NCBI RefSeq assembly: GCF_001591465.1
Contig: NZ_BCUY01000003.1
Location: 1-64,000, forward strand
Direction of reading: 5' to 3'
DNA: 64,000 nt
Source of the DNA: Cytobacillus firmus NBRC 15306
GTDB taxonomy: Bacteria; Bacillota; Bacilli; Bacillales; Cytobacillaceae
Within the stretch, counting starts at the first letter, position 1; each line of letters starts with the position of its first letter. Position numbers and translations under genes: made by a program. A model generated the notes under the pieces. That model was not told the DNA's origin. It did not search any database and saw nothing but the letters and a program-made list of their open reading frames with translations. Positions 18,017-26,894 of this stretch are shown here, one piece after another.

Positions 18017-19250
18017 CTTTTAATGCTTTAATAAGAAAATGGCAGCCGTACTTTACTGTACGAACCCGATTGGCTGCCCTGGTTCCTCCAAGGTTCAGCT
18101 TTTCGGTCTGGACCGGCCTTCCTTTAATCCAGATGCCTATATATACGGTTCCGACCGGGTTGCCTTCCAATTCATCAGGACCGGCAACACCTGTGAAGCT
18201 GATTCCGATATCGGCATTAGTCAGGCTTGCGACATTCTCGGCAAGTTCAGCTGCACACTGTGCACTGACGACCCCGTCGTTTTCAATCGTTTCTTTGCGG
18301 ACTTTTAATACTTCAGCCTTAACTTCGTTTGTGTAGCAGACCACTCCGCCCTTTAAAAGTCCGCCGGCTCCCGGAATGGATGTAAACTCCTCCTGGAACA
18401 TTCCGCCTGTTAAACTCTCCGCTGCGGAAATAGTCATGCTGCTCTCCTTGATCAGCTTGGTGAGCTCATACATCAGGGAAGTATCATCATAGCCATAGAA
18501 ATATTGGCCGACACGATCCAGGATTTTAGTTTCCGCTTCATTAATCAGCATCATAGCCGTGTTAGCCTGACTATGCTTTGCTGTGAGCCTCAGAGTCACT
18601 TCACCATCAGATGCAAGCGGGGCAATGGTTGGATTACTCTGCGCATCGATAATATCCTCAATCTCCGTTTCCAGCATGGCTTCTCCGATCCCGAAGAAGT
18701 GCAGCACCCGGGAAACGATCATATCCTCGGTGCCCAGCTTGGATTGCAGGGCTGGAGAGGCATGTTTGAGGAACATCGGCTCCATCTCATTAGGCGGCCC
18801 TGGAAGAAGCATGAAAACATGCCGGCCACTATCGGCAATCATTCCGGGTGCCATTCCATGCTCGTTAGGAAGCACTTGCGCATCCTCAAGAACCAGGGCC
18901 TGTTTTTTATTATTCTCAGTCATCTCTCTGTTGGTGCGTTTAAAATAAAGCTGTATAGATTCAAGCGCCTGTTCGTCCATGACGAGCTCTTTGCCAAGAT
19001 GGCGGGCAATCGTTTCTTTCGTTAAATCATCCTTTGTCGGTCCCAGTCCGCCCGTGAAGACGATCAGGTCAGAACGGCCTTCGGCAATTTTGATCACCGA
19101 TTTCAGGCGCTCGGGGTTATCTCCAACCACTGTATGGTAAAAAACGTTAATGCCCAGTTCAGCAAGCTGCCGGGAAAGAAAGCGGGCATTTGTATTAACG
19201 ATTTGTCCAAGTAAAAGCTCAGACCCGACAGCTATAACTTCAGCATTCAT
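18000..19250 (-). CDS. cinA: CinA-family competence/damage-inducible protein
   Basis: CinA proteins join an N-terminal MoaB/MogA-like ADP-ribose pyrophosphatase domain (about 1-170; [24 protein letters not shown]) and a C-terminal nicotinamide-nucleotide deamidase-like (PncC) domain (about 250-410; [32 protein letters not shown]). They recycle pyridine nucleotides and, in naturally competent bacteria, accompany RecA. The length of 416 is standard. It lies between pgsA (27 bases upstream) and recA, as in B. subtilis, with a terminator before recA. AAGGGGG precedes the ATG. Confidence 0.97.
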   Translation of the reverse strand: MNAEVIAVGSELLLGQIVNTNARFLSRQLAELGINVFYHTVVGDNPERLKSVIKIAEGRSDLIVFTGGLGPTKDDLTKETIARHLGKELVMDEQALESIQLYFKRTNREMTENNKKQALVLEDAQVLPNEHGMAPGMIADSGRHVFMLLPGPPNEMEPMFLKHASPALQSKLGTEDMIVSRVLHFFGIGEAMLETEIEDIIDAQSNPTIAPLASDGEVTLRLTAKHSQANTAMMLINEAETKILDRVGQYFYGYDDTSLMYELTKLIKESSMTISAAESLTGGMFQEEFTSIPGAGGLLKGGVVCYTNEVKAEVLKVRKETIENDGVVSAQCAAELAENVASLTNADIGISFTGVAGPDELEGNPVGTVYIGIWIKGRPVQTEKLNLGGTRAANRVRTVKYGCHFLIKALKETQNA

Positions 19251-19277
19251 TCAAAAGCCCCCTTCCGGGTAAAGTAA

Positions 19278-19856
19278 TTATTTTGAGTTAATGAAGGCCT
19301 GCTTGTTTTTAGCAAAGTAGTCCCAGCCAGACCAGATCGTAAAGAACATCGCAACCCATAGGGCAATCAGGTCAAACCGGATTGAAACCATTTCAAAAAT
19401 AATATTATGTAAAAGCAGAGCAGAAATGGCCACGATTTGAGCCCAGGTTTTAATTTTGCCAAGCTGATTAGCTGCGACTACTTCTCCTTCCCCCGCCAGA
19501 ACAAGCCTTAAACCTGTTACAGCAAATTCCCGGCTGATTATAATAATGACAATCCATGATGGAGCCAGACCAAGATCAACCAGTACAATTAATGCTGCAG
19601 AGACAAGAAGCTTGTCTGCAAGCGGATCAAGAAACTTGCCCAGGTTTGTAACCAGATTGTATTTGCGGGCAAAGTAGCCGTCGACCCAATCGGTAACTGA
19701 AGCAATAATAAAAATAAGAGCTCCAATCAGATGGGTAACGGGCATTTCAGCTCCTAATAATTCTACATTTCCCCATGAAAGAGGGACGAGCATGACGAGC
19801 AGAAATATTGGTATCAGCAAGATACGGGACACTGTAATTTTATTTGGCAGATTCAT
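19278..19856 (-). CDS. pgsA: CDP-diacylglycerol-glycerol-3-phosphate 3-phosphatidyltransferase
   Basis: PgsA makes phosphatidylglycerol phosphate, the committed step to phosphatidylglycerol, in the membrane. The 192-residue protein carries the full CDP-alcohol phosphatidyltransferase signature DxxDGxxAR(x8)GxxxDxxxD as SVTDWVDGYFARK followed by GKFLDPLADKL (about 54-82), and about five hydrophobic segments. GGAGGTAAAAC precedes the ATG. Its only close downstream neighbour is cinA, and rodZ lies upstream past a terminator. Confidence 0.98.
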   Translation of the reverse strand: MNLPNKITVSRILLIPIFLLVMLVPLSWGNVELLGAEMPVTHLIGALIFIIASVTDWVDGYFARKYNLVTNLGKFLDPLADKLLVSAALIVLVDLGLAPSWIVIIIISREFAVTGLRLVLAGEGEVVAANQLGKIKTWAQIVAISALLLHNIIFEMVSIRFDLIALWVAMFFTIWSGWDYFAKNKQAFINSK

Positions 19857-19944
19857 GTTTTACCTCCAAGTATAATAAATGAAGCTTCTTGCAGAAAAAG
19901 TTTAAGACATTTGCTGCAATCCTTTTTCTGATAATTTTTACATA

Positions 19945-19976
19945 AAAAGCGAAAATAGTCATCTAAAGATGACTAT
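19945..19976 (-). terminator. rodZ terminator containing the stop codon
   Basis: A 22-base perfect palindrome (19955-19976, arms ATAGTCATCT/AGATGACTAT) is followed on the minus strand by TTTCGCTTTTT. The rodZ stop (19973-19975) lies in the stem. Confidence 0.88.
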
Positions 19977-20878
19977 TCGGACTTCGGCGCGTACTTTATG
20001 GTTATATCCTGCTTGACGGATTGTGAAGGCGGCACCTTATACTCAATTTTTTCGCCGTTTACAAAGATTTCAGTTTGGGTCGAATTTCCGACTACAATGG
20101 AAGCTTCCGTTTCCTTTGAAAAGTCTACCTTCTGGCTTTTCTTCCCATCCGCAGTCAGCATTCCCTGGAAGAGGGAATCCCCTTTGCCGTTCTTGATATT
20201 CACCCAAGTTTCTCCTGTAGACAAAACCTCCAGTTCAAACTTGTCCGCATTTTTCAATTCATAAACGGTTCCATTTCCGCTGGATTGAACCACAGCAACC
20301 TCCTGCTTTGGCTCTTCCTCAGCTTCTTGGTCCTTGCCATTTTCCTCAGCAGCATCTTTGTCAGCAGATTCTTCTTTCTTTTCTGCTGATTCATCTTTTT
20401 TATTTTCGGCAAGGTTTTCAGACTCTTCTATAACTGTCTGTTCATCAGTCAGATCTGAGGGCTTCTCTTCATTATCCGCCTGATCTTTGGCCCCCAGAAA
20501 ATTGTATAGGACCGCAATGAGGCCAACAATGAAGACGCCAATGAGAACCTTTGGAAGAATATCGAATACTTTTGAAGTCCTGCCGGAAAGATCTTTCCTG
20601 GATTGAACGCGCGATAGCTTTTCCGGGATATCATCATTCACCTGTGACGGAATATCATCTTTATACTGTTCGAAAATTTCTTCCGGTTCAATTCCAACCG
20701 CTTCAGCGTACTGTTTTATAAATGCCCTGACATAAAACTTTCCGGGCATCATGCTATAATCGCCCTCTTCAATTCCCACTAAATAGCGTTTTTGTATTTT
20801 TGTGACCTTTTGCAGATCGTCAAGGTTCATATCTTTAGCCAGCCGCGCTTCTTTTAACCGATTACCTAGTTCTGTCAA
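19973..20878 (-). CDS. rodZ: RodZ family cell-shape protein (YmfM)
   Basis: RodZ couples MreB filaments to the peptidoglycan elongation machinery. The 301 residues have an N-terminal helix-turn-helix domain (about 1-70, LGNRLKEARLAKDMNLDDLQ), one transmembrane helix (about 110-130, VLIGVFIVGLIAVLYNFLGA), a long Glu/Lys/Ala-rich low-complexity linker (about 135-200) and a C-terminal extracellular DUF4115 beta domain. The start is TTG at 20878 with GGAAGGTG seven bases before it. It is 21 bases after ymfK and ends a transcript at its own terminator. Confidence 0.95.
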   Translation of the reverse strand: MTELGNRLKEARLAKDMNLDDLQKVTKIQKRYLVGIEEGDYSMMPGKFYVRAFIKQYAEAVGIEPEEIFEQYKDDIPSQVNDDIPEKLSRVQSRKDLSGRTSKVFDILPKVLIGVFIVGLIAVLYNFLGAKDQADNEEKPSDLTDEQTVIEESENLAENKKDESAEKKEESADKDAAEENGKDQEAEEEPKQEVAVVQSSGNGTVYELKNADKFELEVLSTGETWVNIKNGKGDSLFQGMLTADGKKSQKVDFSKETEASIVVGNSTQTEIFVNGEKIEYKVPPSQSVKQDITIKYAPKSE

Positions 20879-20899
20879 TTTACAACACCTTCCAACTTA

Positions 20900-21691
20900 C
20901 TAAAAATCAAAGCCTCCAAAATCAGGTTCAGAGAACATATTGTTCTTCTCTACCACATCATATGTTATCTCTTCATCATGGTCGTGACGAAGCTCTATAA
21001 TATAATCAAAATCATTAAGAGAGTATTCAGTGTTTTGCACAAAAATATCCGGATGCTCTACTACCTTAACTGCCGGGAGGCGCATAATTTCCCGGACGAG
21101 CTGCCAGTGCCGTTCGTTGGCACGTCTGGTTGAGACAATTCCGTCAATTATAAACAAATTGTCTTCATTATATTCATCCTCAATCAGCTGATTTCGAATC
21201 GTCTGCTTTAGCAGCGTGGATGAAACAAATAGCCAGCGTTTGTTCGCACAGACACTTGAAGCGACTATGGATTCTGTTTTTCCAACCCTTGGCATTCCCC
21301 TGATCCCTATTAGCTTGTGCCCTTCCTGTTTAAATAATTCGGCCATGAAATCAACTAATAGCCCAAGCTCGTCCCTGACGAACCTGAACGTTTTTTTATC
21401 GTCGGCATCCCTTTGAATATATCTTCCATGGCGCACGGCCAGCCGGTCCCTCAGCTTAGGCTCACGGAGCTTAATCACTTTAATCGTGTCCATTGTATTA
21501 AGAATGGACTTCAGGCGTTCAATCTGTTCATGGTCTTTAGCCAAAATCAGCAAGCCTCTGCGGCCTTCATCCACTCCATTGATCGTGACTATATTAATGG
21601 AAAGCATACCCAGCAGGGAAGAAATGTCACCAAGCAAGCCGGGACGATTCTTTTGGATTTCATATTCCAAATACCATTCTATTTTCTCCAC
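20900..21691 (-). CDS. ymfK: YmfK family protein (DUF3388)
   Basis: A 263-residue protein conserved in Bacillaceae with unknown function. The N-terminal part looks like an ACT-type ligand-binding domain (about 1-75, KNRPGLLGDISSLLGMLSIN). The C-terminal part contains a P-loop-like GMPRVGKTES (near 134) and resembles a small ATPase or nucleotide-binding domain. The start is GTG at 21691 with GGAGGAGG upstream. It precedes rodZ by 21 bases, so the two are likely co-transcribed, as in B. subtilis. Confidence 0.9.
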   Translation of the reverse strand: MEKIEWYLEYEIQKNRPGLLGDISSLLGMLSINIVTINGVDEGRRGLLILAKDHEQIERLKSILNTMDTIKVIKLREPKLRDRLAVRHGRYIQRDADDKKTFRFVRDELGLLVDFMAELFKQEGHKLIGIRGMPRVGKTESIVASSVCANKRWLFVSSTLLKQTIRNQLIEDEYNEDNLFIIDGIVSTRRANERHWQLVREIMRLPAVKVVEHPDIFVQNTEYSLNDFDYIIELRHDHDEEITYDVVEKNNMFSEPDFGGFDF

Positions 21692-21881
21692 CGGAAAACC
21701 TCCTCCTGCATGATGCGCACGTATCTGCGCATTTTATATGTAATTGCAACTCATTTTTGTATGTAAAATTTTATTAAACTTATCCTAAATTTTCATCTAG
21801 GTTCTATAATATATGATTTTTTGCCAATATGAAAGGAAAAACCCGTTTGGCCGGAAAGGAATTGTTTTTGGGGAAAAAGCG

Positions 21882-21905
21882 AAAAGAGAGGTAATCCTCT
21901 CCTTT
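21882..21905 (-). terminator. ymfJ terminator
   Basis: The minus-strand stem AAAGGAGAGG/CCTCTCTTTT is followed by CGCTTTTTCC. It separates ymfJ from ymfK. Confidence 0.78.
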
Positions 21906-21925
21906 CACTGATAACTATTATTTTC

Positions 21926-22183
21926 TTAGCGAGTACCGTCGTTTTGAACAAGCTTTACCATCATATTGGCAATGGCATGCTGCTCATCAGGGCTTGCTAC
22001 AGACCAGAGATCAGCCAGGATTTTTTCCTGGTCATTCTTTGGCTCCACTTGCTTGGCTAAATAATCGCCGATTTGATAAGCAAGGTCATTTACTGTTTCC
22101 TTATTCATTCCCTGATCCATTCCCTGATGAAGACGATCGCCAAGGAAATCTTTCCATTGCTGCCAGTTTTCTAGTACAGACAT
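21926..22183 (-). CDS. ymfJ: YmfJ family protein (DUF3243)
   Basis: An 85-residue acidic helical protein of the DUF3243 family, found across spore-forming Bacillaceae, function unknown. The conserved core is WKDFLGDRLHQGMDQGMNKE followed by QIGDYLAKQVEPKNDQEK. AAAGGAGGC precedes the ATG. Upstream on the minus strand are TGCATA and, 18 bases later, CACAATATAA, which faintly resemble a sigma-G type promoter; this is only suggestive. It is a single-gene unit with its own terminator. Confidence 0.9.
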   Translation of the reverse strand: MSVLENWQQWKDFLGDRLHQGMDQGMNKETVNDLAYQIGDYLAKQVEPKNDQEKILADLWSVASPDEQHAIANMMVKLVQNDGTR

Positions 22184-22298
22184 AATTTTGCCTCCTTTAA
22201 ATGTTGTACAATTATATTGTGCTTAGGGGCTGAATAAAATATGCATGCACATAGACATGACTCAAAAAATATGTGACACTTCTTTGAACGATTGACAG

Positions 22299-23021
22299 TT
22301 ACGTATACCAGCCTCCATTCACAGCCATGACCTGCCCGGTAATATACGAGGCATTTTCCGAAAGAAGAAAGGAAATGGCGTTGGCTATGTCAGCAGGCAA
22401 GGCAAGCCTGCCCATAGGAATTTCACTTTTTACAGCTTCAAGCTCTTCTTCAGTAAAATCCTTCAGCATGTCCGTCTCAACGGCTCCCGGGGCAATAGCA
22501 TTAACCCTCACCCCGTTCAGGGCAACCTCCTTGCTTAAAGCTTTTGCAAAAGCAATTTGGGCACCCTTTGCAGCCGAGTAAGCAACTTCACAAGCGGCAC
22601 CCGTCTGGCCCCATATCGAGGAAACCAATACGATATTTCCGCTCCCCTTTGATAAAAGTTTCGGCAGAAGCTCTTTCGTCAGGAGAAGCGGCGAGGTCAC
22701 ATGAAGGTTCATCAGAGCTTCCATTTCCGTTTGCTGTATTTCAGTAAGAAGTCCATATTGAGCTGTTCCGCTATTATGGATAATAGCATCAAGTGAAAAT
22801 ATATTAGGAATAATTTTTTTAAACCCGCCTGGTACAGACATGTCTGCCTGAATCGGAAAAAATTCTCCGCCATACCTTTGCAGGCGGTCCAGAAGCCTGT
22901 TGATCCCCTCCTCATTTTGATTGTAATGCAAATAAAGCGAATAGCCTTCTTCTGCCAGCTTGACGCTGACTGCCTGGCCGATTCCTCCGCTCGCTCCAGT
23001 TATTAATGCAAATTTCTTCAT
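22299..23021 (-). CDS. ymfI: SDR-family reductase YmfI (EF-P modification)
   Basis: YmfI in B. subtilis is the short-chain dehydrogenase that reduces the 5-aminopentanone group on elongation factor P to 5-aminopentanol, needed for efficient translation of some swarming proteins. The 240 residues show the Rossmann motif TGASGGIG (about 9-16), the NSG motif (IHNSGTAQ) and the catalytic YxxxK (YSAAK). The open frame runs upstream to 23123, but GGGAGG precedes the ATG at 23021, and the upstream part spans the ymfH terminator hairpin, so the shorter start is chosen. It follows ymfF-ymfH. Confidence 0.93.
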   Translation of the reverse strand: MKKFALITGASGGIGQAVSVKLAEEGYSLYLHYNQNEEGINRLLDRLQRYGGEFFPIQADMSVPGGFKKIIPNIFSLDAIIHNSGTAQYGLLTEIQQTEMEALMNLHVTSPLLLTKELLPKLLSKGSGNIVLVSSIWGQTGAACEVAYSAAKGAQIAFAKALSKEVALNGVRVNAIAPGAVETDMLKDFTEEELEAVKSEIPMGRLALPADIANAISFLLSENASYITGQVMAVNGGWYT

Positions 23022-23034
23022 TTCAATCCTCCCG

Positions 23035-23067
23035 AAAATAGCAAAGCGCCATTTAATGGCGCTTTGC
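23035..23067 (-). terminator. Hairpin between ymfH and ymfI
   Basis: A perfect 12-base-pair stem GCAAAGCGCCAT/ATGGCGCTTTGC with a three-base loop. The following TATTTTC is a weak U tract, so it may be a partial terminator or an mRNA-stabilising structure. Confidence 0.65.
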
Positions 23068-23079
23068 AGAAACTGCTTC

Positions 23080-24369
23080 TTATTTCTTAGGGACAACCTG
23101 GCAAACCGTAAACCGATCTTCACTTATCAAATTTCCAGCCGCATTTTCCACATCCTCAAGCGTGATGCTTTCAAGGGTCGGCACAACATCGAATAGATCC
23201 ATTTCATTAAAAGCATACCGGGTAAATTGGTTGGCGATATATTCCGGTGAATTGACAGCCCGCAGGAATGCACCTATTTTCTTCTTTTTTGTCCGATCAA
23301 GAGTTTCCTGCGAAATTGCTCCCTTTTCCCTTGAATCGAGCAGCATCTTTTGCAGCGTTTCAGCCAAACGGTCAGGATCGTTTGTGTCTCCGCCTACCAT
23401 GGCAAAGCCAAAGCCCTGCTCCTGTGTATAATCATAGGAGAATGTGTCATCAATTAATCCTTCATTATACAGTGTGCTGTAATGCTCAGAGCTTTTACCA
23501 AATAAAATATCCAGCAGCACATTCAGACTCATTTCATTTATCAGCATTTCTTTGCCGGACTGATTTGGGGTACTGCTCTTGATCCCCACCAGGCACTTAG
23601 AGGTCTGGACATTCATCTCCAGTACTTTTTTCTTTTCGGCCGCTTCAGGCGGCTCTTCCTCGAATTGGCGTTTGATTTCCGGCATCTCTTTATAATCCTT
23701 CTTGCTTTGATTATCCTTCACCTGAGACATAATCTGATCCGGATCAACAGGTCCAACGATGAACAGCAGCATGTTGCTTGGGTGGTAGAACGTTTCATAG
23801 CATTCATACAGCATATCTTTTGTGATGTGGGAAATGGACTCAATCGTACCTGCGATATCGATTTTTACAGGATGATTTTTGAACATATTTTCAATTAAAC
23901 CAAAATATAAGCGCCAGTCAGGATTGTCATCATACATGGTGATTTCCTGGCCGATGATGCCTTTTTCTTTTTCAACGGTCTTCTCTGTAAAATATGGGTC
24001 CTGCACAAAATCAATCAGCGTTTCAAGGTTCAACTCTACATTTGACGTGCTGGAAAATAGATAAGCTGTCCTTGTAAAAGAGGTAAAAGCATTAGCAGAT
24101 GCTCCCTGCTTGCTGAATTGCTGGAACACATCCCCGTCCTCTTTTTCAAAGAGCTTATGCTCCAAAAAGTGGGCAATCCCATCCGGAACTTTTATAAACT
24201 CCTCTTTTCCGGGGGGCAGGAAATGGTTATCGATTGAACCGTACTTTGTTGTAAAGGTGGCATAGGTCTTGTTAAATCCCTTTTTCGGCAAAATATATAC
24301 ATCCAGACCATTATCAAGTTTTTCATAATACAGTTCTTCCTGAAGCTGGTCGAAAGTGATTTTTTCCAT
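23080..24369 (-). CDS. ymfH: M16-family zinc metalloprotease YmfH
   Basis: The catalytic-type partner of a two-protein M16 peptidase pair annotated as associated with EF-P 5-aminopentanol modification. The inverted zinc motif HxxEH is intact as HFLEH (His67, Glu70, His71), with the distal glutamate expected near residue 145. Length 429 is normal. The ATG overlaps the ymfF stop by one base (TAATG), showing translational coupling and suggesting an equimolar heterodimer. Downstream, ymfI follows after a hairpin. Confidence 0.93.
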   Translation of the reverse strand: MEKITFDQLQEELYYEKLDNGLDVYILPKKGFNKTYATFTTKYGSIDNHFLPPGKEEFIKVPDGIAHFLEHKLFEKEDGDVFQQFSKQGASANAFTSFTRTAYLFSSTSNVELNLETLIDFVQDPYFTEKTVEKEKGIIGQEITMYDDNPDWRLYFGLIENMFKNHPVKIDIAGTIESISHITKDMLYECYETFYHPSNMLLFIVGPVDPDQIMSQVKDNQSKKDYKEMPEIKRQFEEEPPEAAEKKKVLEMNVQTSKCLVGIKSSTPNQSGKEMLINEMSLNVLLDILFGKSSEHYSTLYNEGLIDDTFSYDYTQEQGFGFAMVGGDTNDPDRLAETLQKMLLDSREKGAISQETLDRTKKKKIGAFLRAVNSPEYIANQFTRYAFNEMDLFDVVPTLESITLEDVENAAGNLISEDRFTVCQVVPKK

Positions 24370-25649
24370 TACTTGCCCGCCTCCTTTCCTGTCAGAAAAT
24401 ACACAGTATCCAAACTTACCTTTTTGGCTGTTGCGGCAATTTCCTCTTTTGTTACCTTATCCATTTCATCCATCCAGGTTTGAAGGGTAATTTCTTTTCC
24501 TGAAACAACATTATGGTAAAGAACCTCGACAATTCCGCGTGCTGTATCAACAGTCTCCAGAAGCTGATTTTTAATGACAGCTTTGGTCTGTTCCATTTCC
24601 TGTTCTGTAAAGTCACCGTTTTGCATGGCTTCCAGTTGTTCTTTAATAATACTCACAGCCTGGTCATAGTTGTTGTTATCAATTCCTGACATTACCATCA
24701 TTAACCCTTTATGGCTTTCGAGACGGCTGGCTACGTAGTATGCGAGACTGGCTTTTTCCCTGACGTTCAAAAACAGTTTTGAATGAGAAAAACCACCGAA
24801 GATTCCATTGAACACCTGAAGCGCATAATATTCCGGGTCACCGTAAACGACATTTGTGCGGTAGCCGATATTTAGTTTCCCCTGCTTCACATCCTGTTCT
24901 TCCCGGACTTCGTTTACAGATTCCCTGGTATTAACAGGGGATGAAGGGGCTGCCTGGGGTGTTCTCTTCTCAAAAGTTAATAGTTCACCTGCATATGCTT
25001 CGGCATCTGCCTCTTCCACATCACCAATAACATATAAATCGAGTTCGTCCTGCTCCAATGCCTGCTGATAATATTCATAAAGGCTTTGAGGAGTGATACT
25101 GTCCACATCTTCTTTTTCGCCATGCACGTGCAGTGCATACGGTTCATTTTTGCACATTTCCTGAACCAGCCGATAATTGGAATAGCGCATTTTATCATCG
25201 TAAACGGATTGAATTCTCTGTTTAAGCGTCCTTTTTTCTTTTTCAACTGTATCCGGATCAAAAGCGCCTTCATGCACATTTGGCTTTGTCAGAATTTCCG
25301 CTAAAAATTGGAACGCTTTTTTCAAAAGAGGAGTTGGATCTGAAAGAAATTTTTCGTTTGCAATTTCAACTGAAATGGTAATGACATGATACTCGCCCTT
25401 TTTGGCCAGATCTACGAAAAGAGTTGCACCATATAATTCATCAAGGTAAGCACGCAGTTTTCCAGTCGCAGGGTAGGACGAGCTGCTGCTTTGCAATACA
25501 TGAGGCAAAAGGGATCTTAATGTAACAGTACTCTTCTCCAGCGGGGCTTTCATTTTCCAAACCAGGGTATTGGTTTTATATTTCTCAGTTTTAACCACGT
25601 GAAGTTTATAGCCATTCATGGGTTTTACGGTTTCAGAGATTACGGCCAT
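24369..25649 (-). CDS. ymfF: M16-like non-catalytic partner YmfF
   Basis: A 426-residue M16-fold protein in which the HxxEH site is lost: the equivalent stretch reads LLPHVLQSSSSSYP (about 45-58), without the glutamate and second histidine. It most likely serves as the substrate-binding half of a heterodimer with YmfH, by analogy with mitochondrial processing peptidase alpha and other paired M16 enzymes. AGGAGG precedes the ATG. It is separated by 285 bases and a terminator from the nup operon upstream. Confidence 0.92.
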   Translation of the reverse strand: MAVISETVKPMNGYKLHVVKTEKYKTNTLVWKMKAPLEKSTVTLRSLLPHVLQSSSSSYPATGKLRAYLDELYGATLFVDLAKKGEYHVITISVEIANEKFLSDPTPLLKKAFQFLAEILTKPNVHEGAFDPDTVEKEKRTLKQRIQSVYDDKMRYSNYRLVQEMCKNEPYALHVHGEKEDVDSITPQSLYEYYQQALEQDELDLYVIGDVEEADAEAYAGELLTFEKRTPQAAPSSPVNTRESVNEVREEQDVKQGKLNIGYRTNVVYGDPEYYALQVFNGIFGGFSHSKLFLNVREKASLAYYVASRLESHKGLMMVMSGIDNNNYDQAVSIIKEQLEAMQNGDFTEQEMEQTKAVIKNQLLETVDTARGIVEVLYHNVVSGKEITLQTWMDEMDKVTKEEIAATAKKVSLDTVYFLTGKEAGK

Positions 25650-25894
25650 GTCTTTTCCTCCTGTCAGTAAATTAATGAGTCCAAAGTACAGTCAATAGTA
25701 AAAAGAGGGAACATCCCCTGTATGTAAACACTTTGCTGCTATCTTCTATAATGTCCTTTGTAATAAATCATATTCTTACTATACCTTGCCCTATTTCTTT
25801 ATTTCAAGTTATTGGCTGTATTGGAAGGTTTATATATATGATAAGCGCTAGCGGCTTGTAAATGAGTGAGCGAACTCCCACAATAAATCTGAGC

Positions 25895-25929
25895 AAAAAA
25901 ACCCCATTTCCGAGAAGAAATGAGGCTTT
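25895..25929 (-). terminator. nup operon terminator
   Basis: The minus-strand stem AAAGCCTCATTTC/GAAATGGGGTTT is followed by a run of T, directly after nupQ. Confidence 0.88.
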
Positions 25930-25934
25930 GCTTT

Positions 25935-26894
25935 TTAACGCTTTCCTTTTATATAAGGAGTACCAGATGCTTTTGGAGCATCGGCACGTCCGATGAAACC
26001 TGTTAATGCCAGAATCGTTAATACATATGGTGCAATGAGAAGATATACATTTGGAATATTCTCAAGGAATGGAAGGCTGGAGCCGATGATGCTCAAGCTT
26101 TGCGCAAATCCGAAGAATAAAGCCGCACCCATAACACCAAGCGGATGCCACTTACCAAAGATCAATGCCGCCAGAGCCATAAAGCCCTGTCCGCTGATGG
26201 TCGCATGCCCGAAATCTGAAGAAATCGATTGTGCGTACACCCCGCCGCCTATTCCTGCAAGTGCTCCGGAGATTAATACCCCAATATATCTCATCCTTGT
26301 TACATTGATACCCATTGTATCGGCAGCCATTGGATGTTCACCAACCGCCCGAAGCCTTAGCCCGAATGGGGTTTTAAACATCACAAACCAGGCCAGAAAT
26401 GCAACAGCGATGGCAACGAATGAAGTATAATACGTGTTTGAGAAGAACAATTTGCCGATAACAGGTATGTCGCTCAAAAATGGAATATCCACTTTGCTGA
26501 ACCCTTTTTGAATAATATCTGTCTGGCCTTTTCCATAAATGAATTTAACCAGGAACAGTGCTGCACCAATTGCAAGAAGGTTAATCGCTACCCCTGACAC
26601 AACCTGGTCTGCTCTAAACGTAATAGAAGCAACAGCATGCAGGATGGATAGTAAAGCTCCAACAACCATAGCTGCAAGTAATGCAACCCATGGAGTCATA
26701 CTGCCAAATACATCAACAAACGTAAGGTTAAAGACAATGGCAGTGAATGCTCCAATTACCATCAAGCCCTCTAAACCAATATTTACAACACCGGAGCTTT
26801 CTGAAAAGTTTCCGCCCAAACCAGTGAAAATAAGCGGGGCTGCCCATAGCAAAGTTGATGGAATAATAATTAATAAGATCTCCATTAAGCCCAC
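25935..26894 (-). CDS. nupQ: Nucleoside ABC transporter permease (NupQ-like)
   Basis: The second permease of a BMP-type nucleoside importer (BPD_transp_2 family). The 319-residue protein has about eight hydrophobic segments and the family motif EGLMVIGAFTAIVFNL. The GTG at 26894 directly abuts the nupP stop codon (TAA GTG), and the ribosome binding site GGGGGTG lies inside the last codons of nupP; an in-frame ATG three codons later is too far from it. This layout implies coupled translation of the two permeases. Confidence 0.92.
   Translation of the reverse strand: MGLMEILLIIIPSTLLWAAPLIFTGLGGNFSESSGVVNIGLEGLMVIGAFTAIVFNLTFVDVFGSMTPWVALLAAMVVGALLSILHAVASITFRADQVVSGVAINLLAIGAALFLVKFIYGKGQTDIIQKGFSKVDIPFLSDIPVIGKLFFSNTYYTSFVAIAVAFLAWFVMFKTPFGLRLRAVGEHPMAADTMGINVTRMRYIGVLISGALAGIGGGVYAQSISSDFGHATISGQGFMALAALIFGKWHPLGVMGAALFFGFAQSLSIIGSSLPFLENIPNVYLLIAPYVLTILALTGFIGRADAPKASGTPYIKGKR

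Noticed and set aside
22973-23123. Longer N-terminus for YmfI starting at 23123
   Set aside because: It would run through the ymfH hairpin and lacks a ribosome binding site; the ATG at 23021 has GGGAGG and begins at the family N-terminus.
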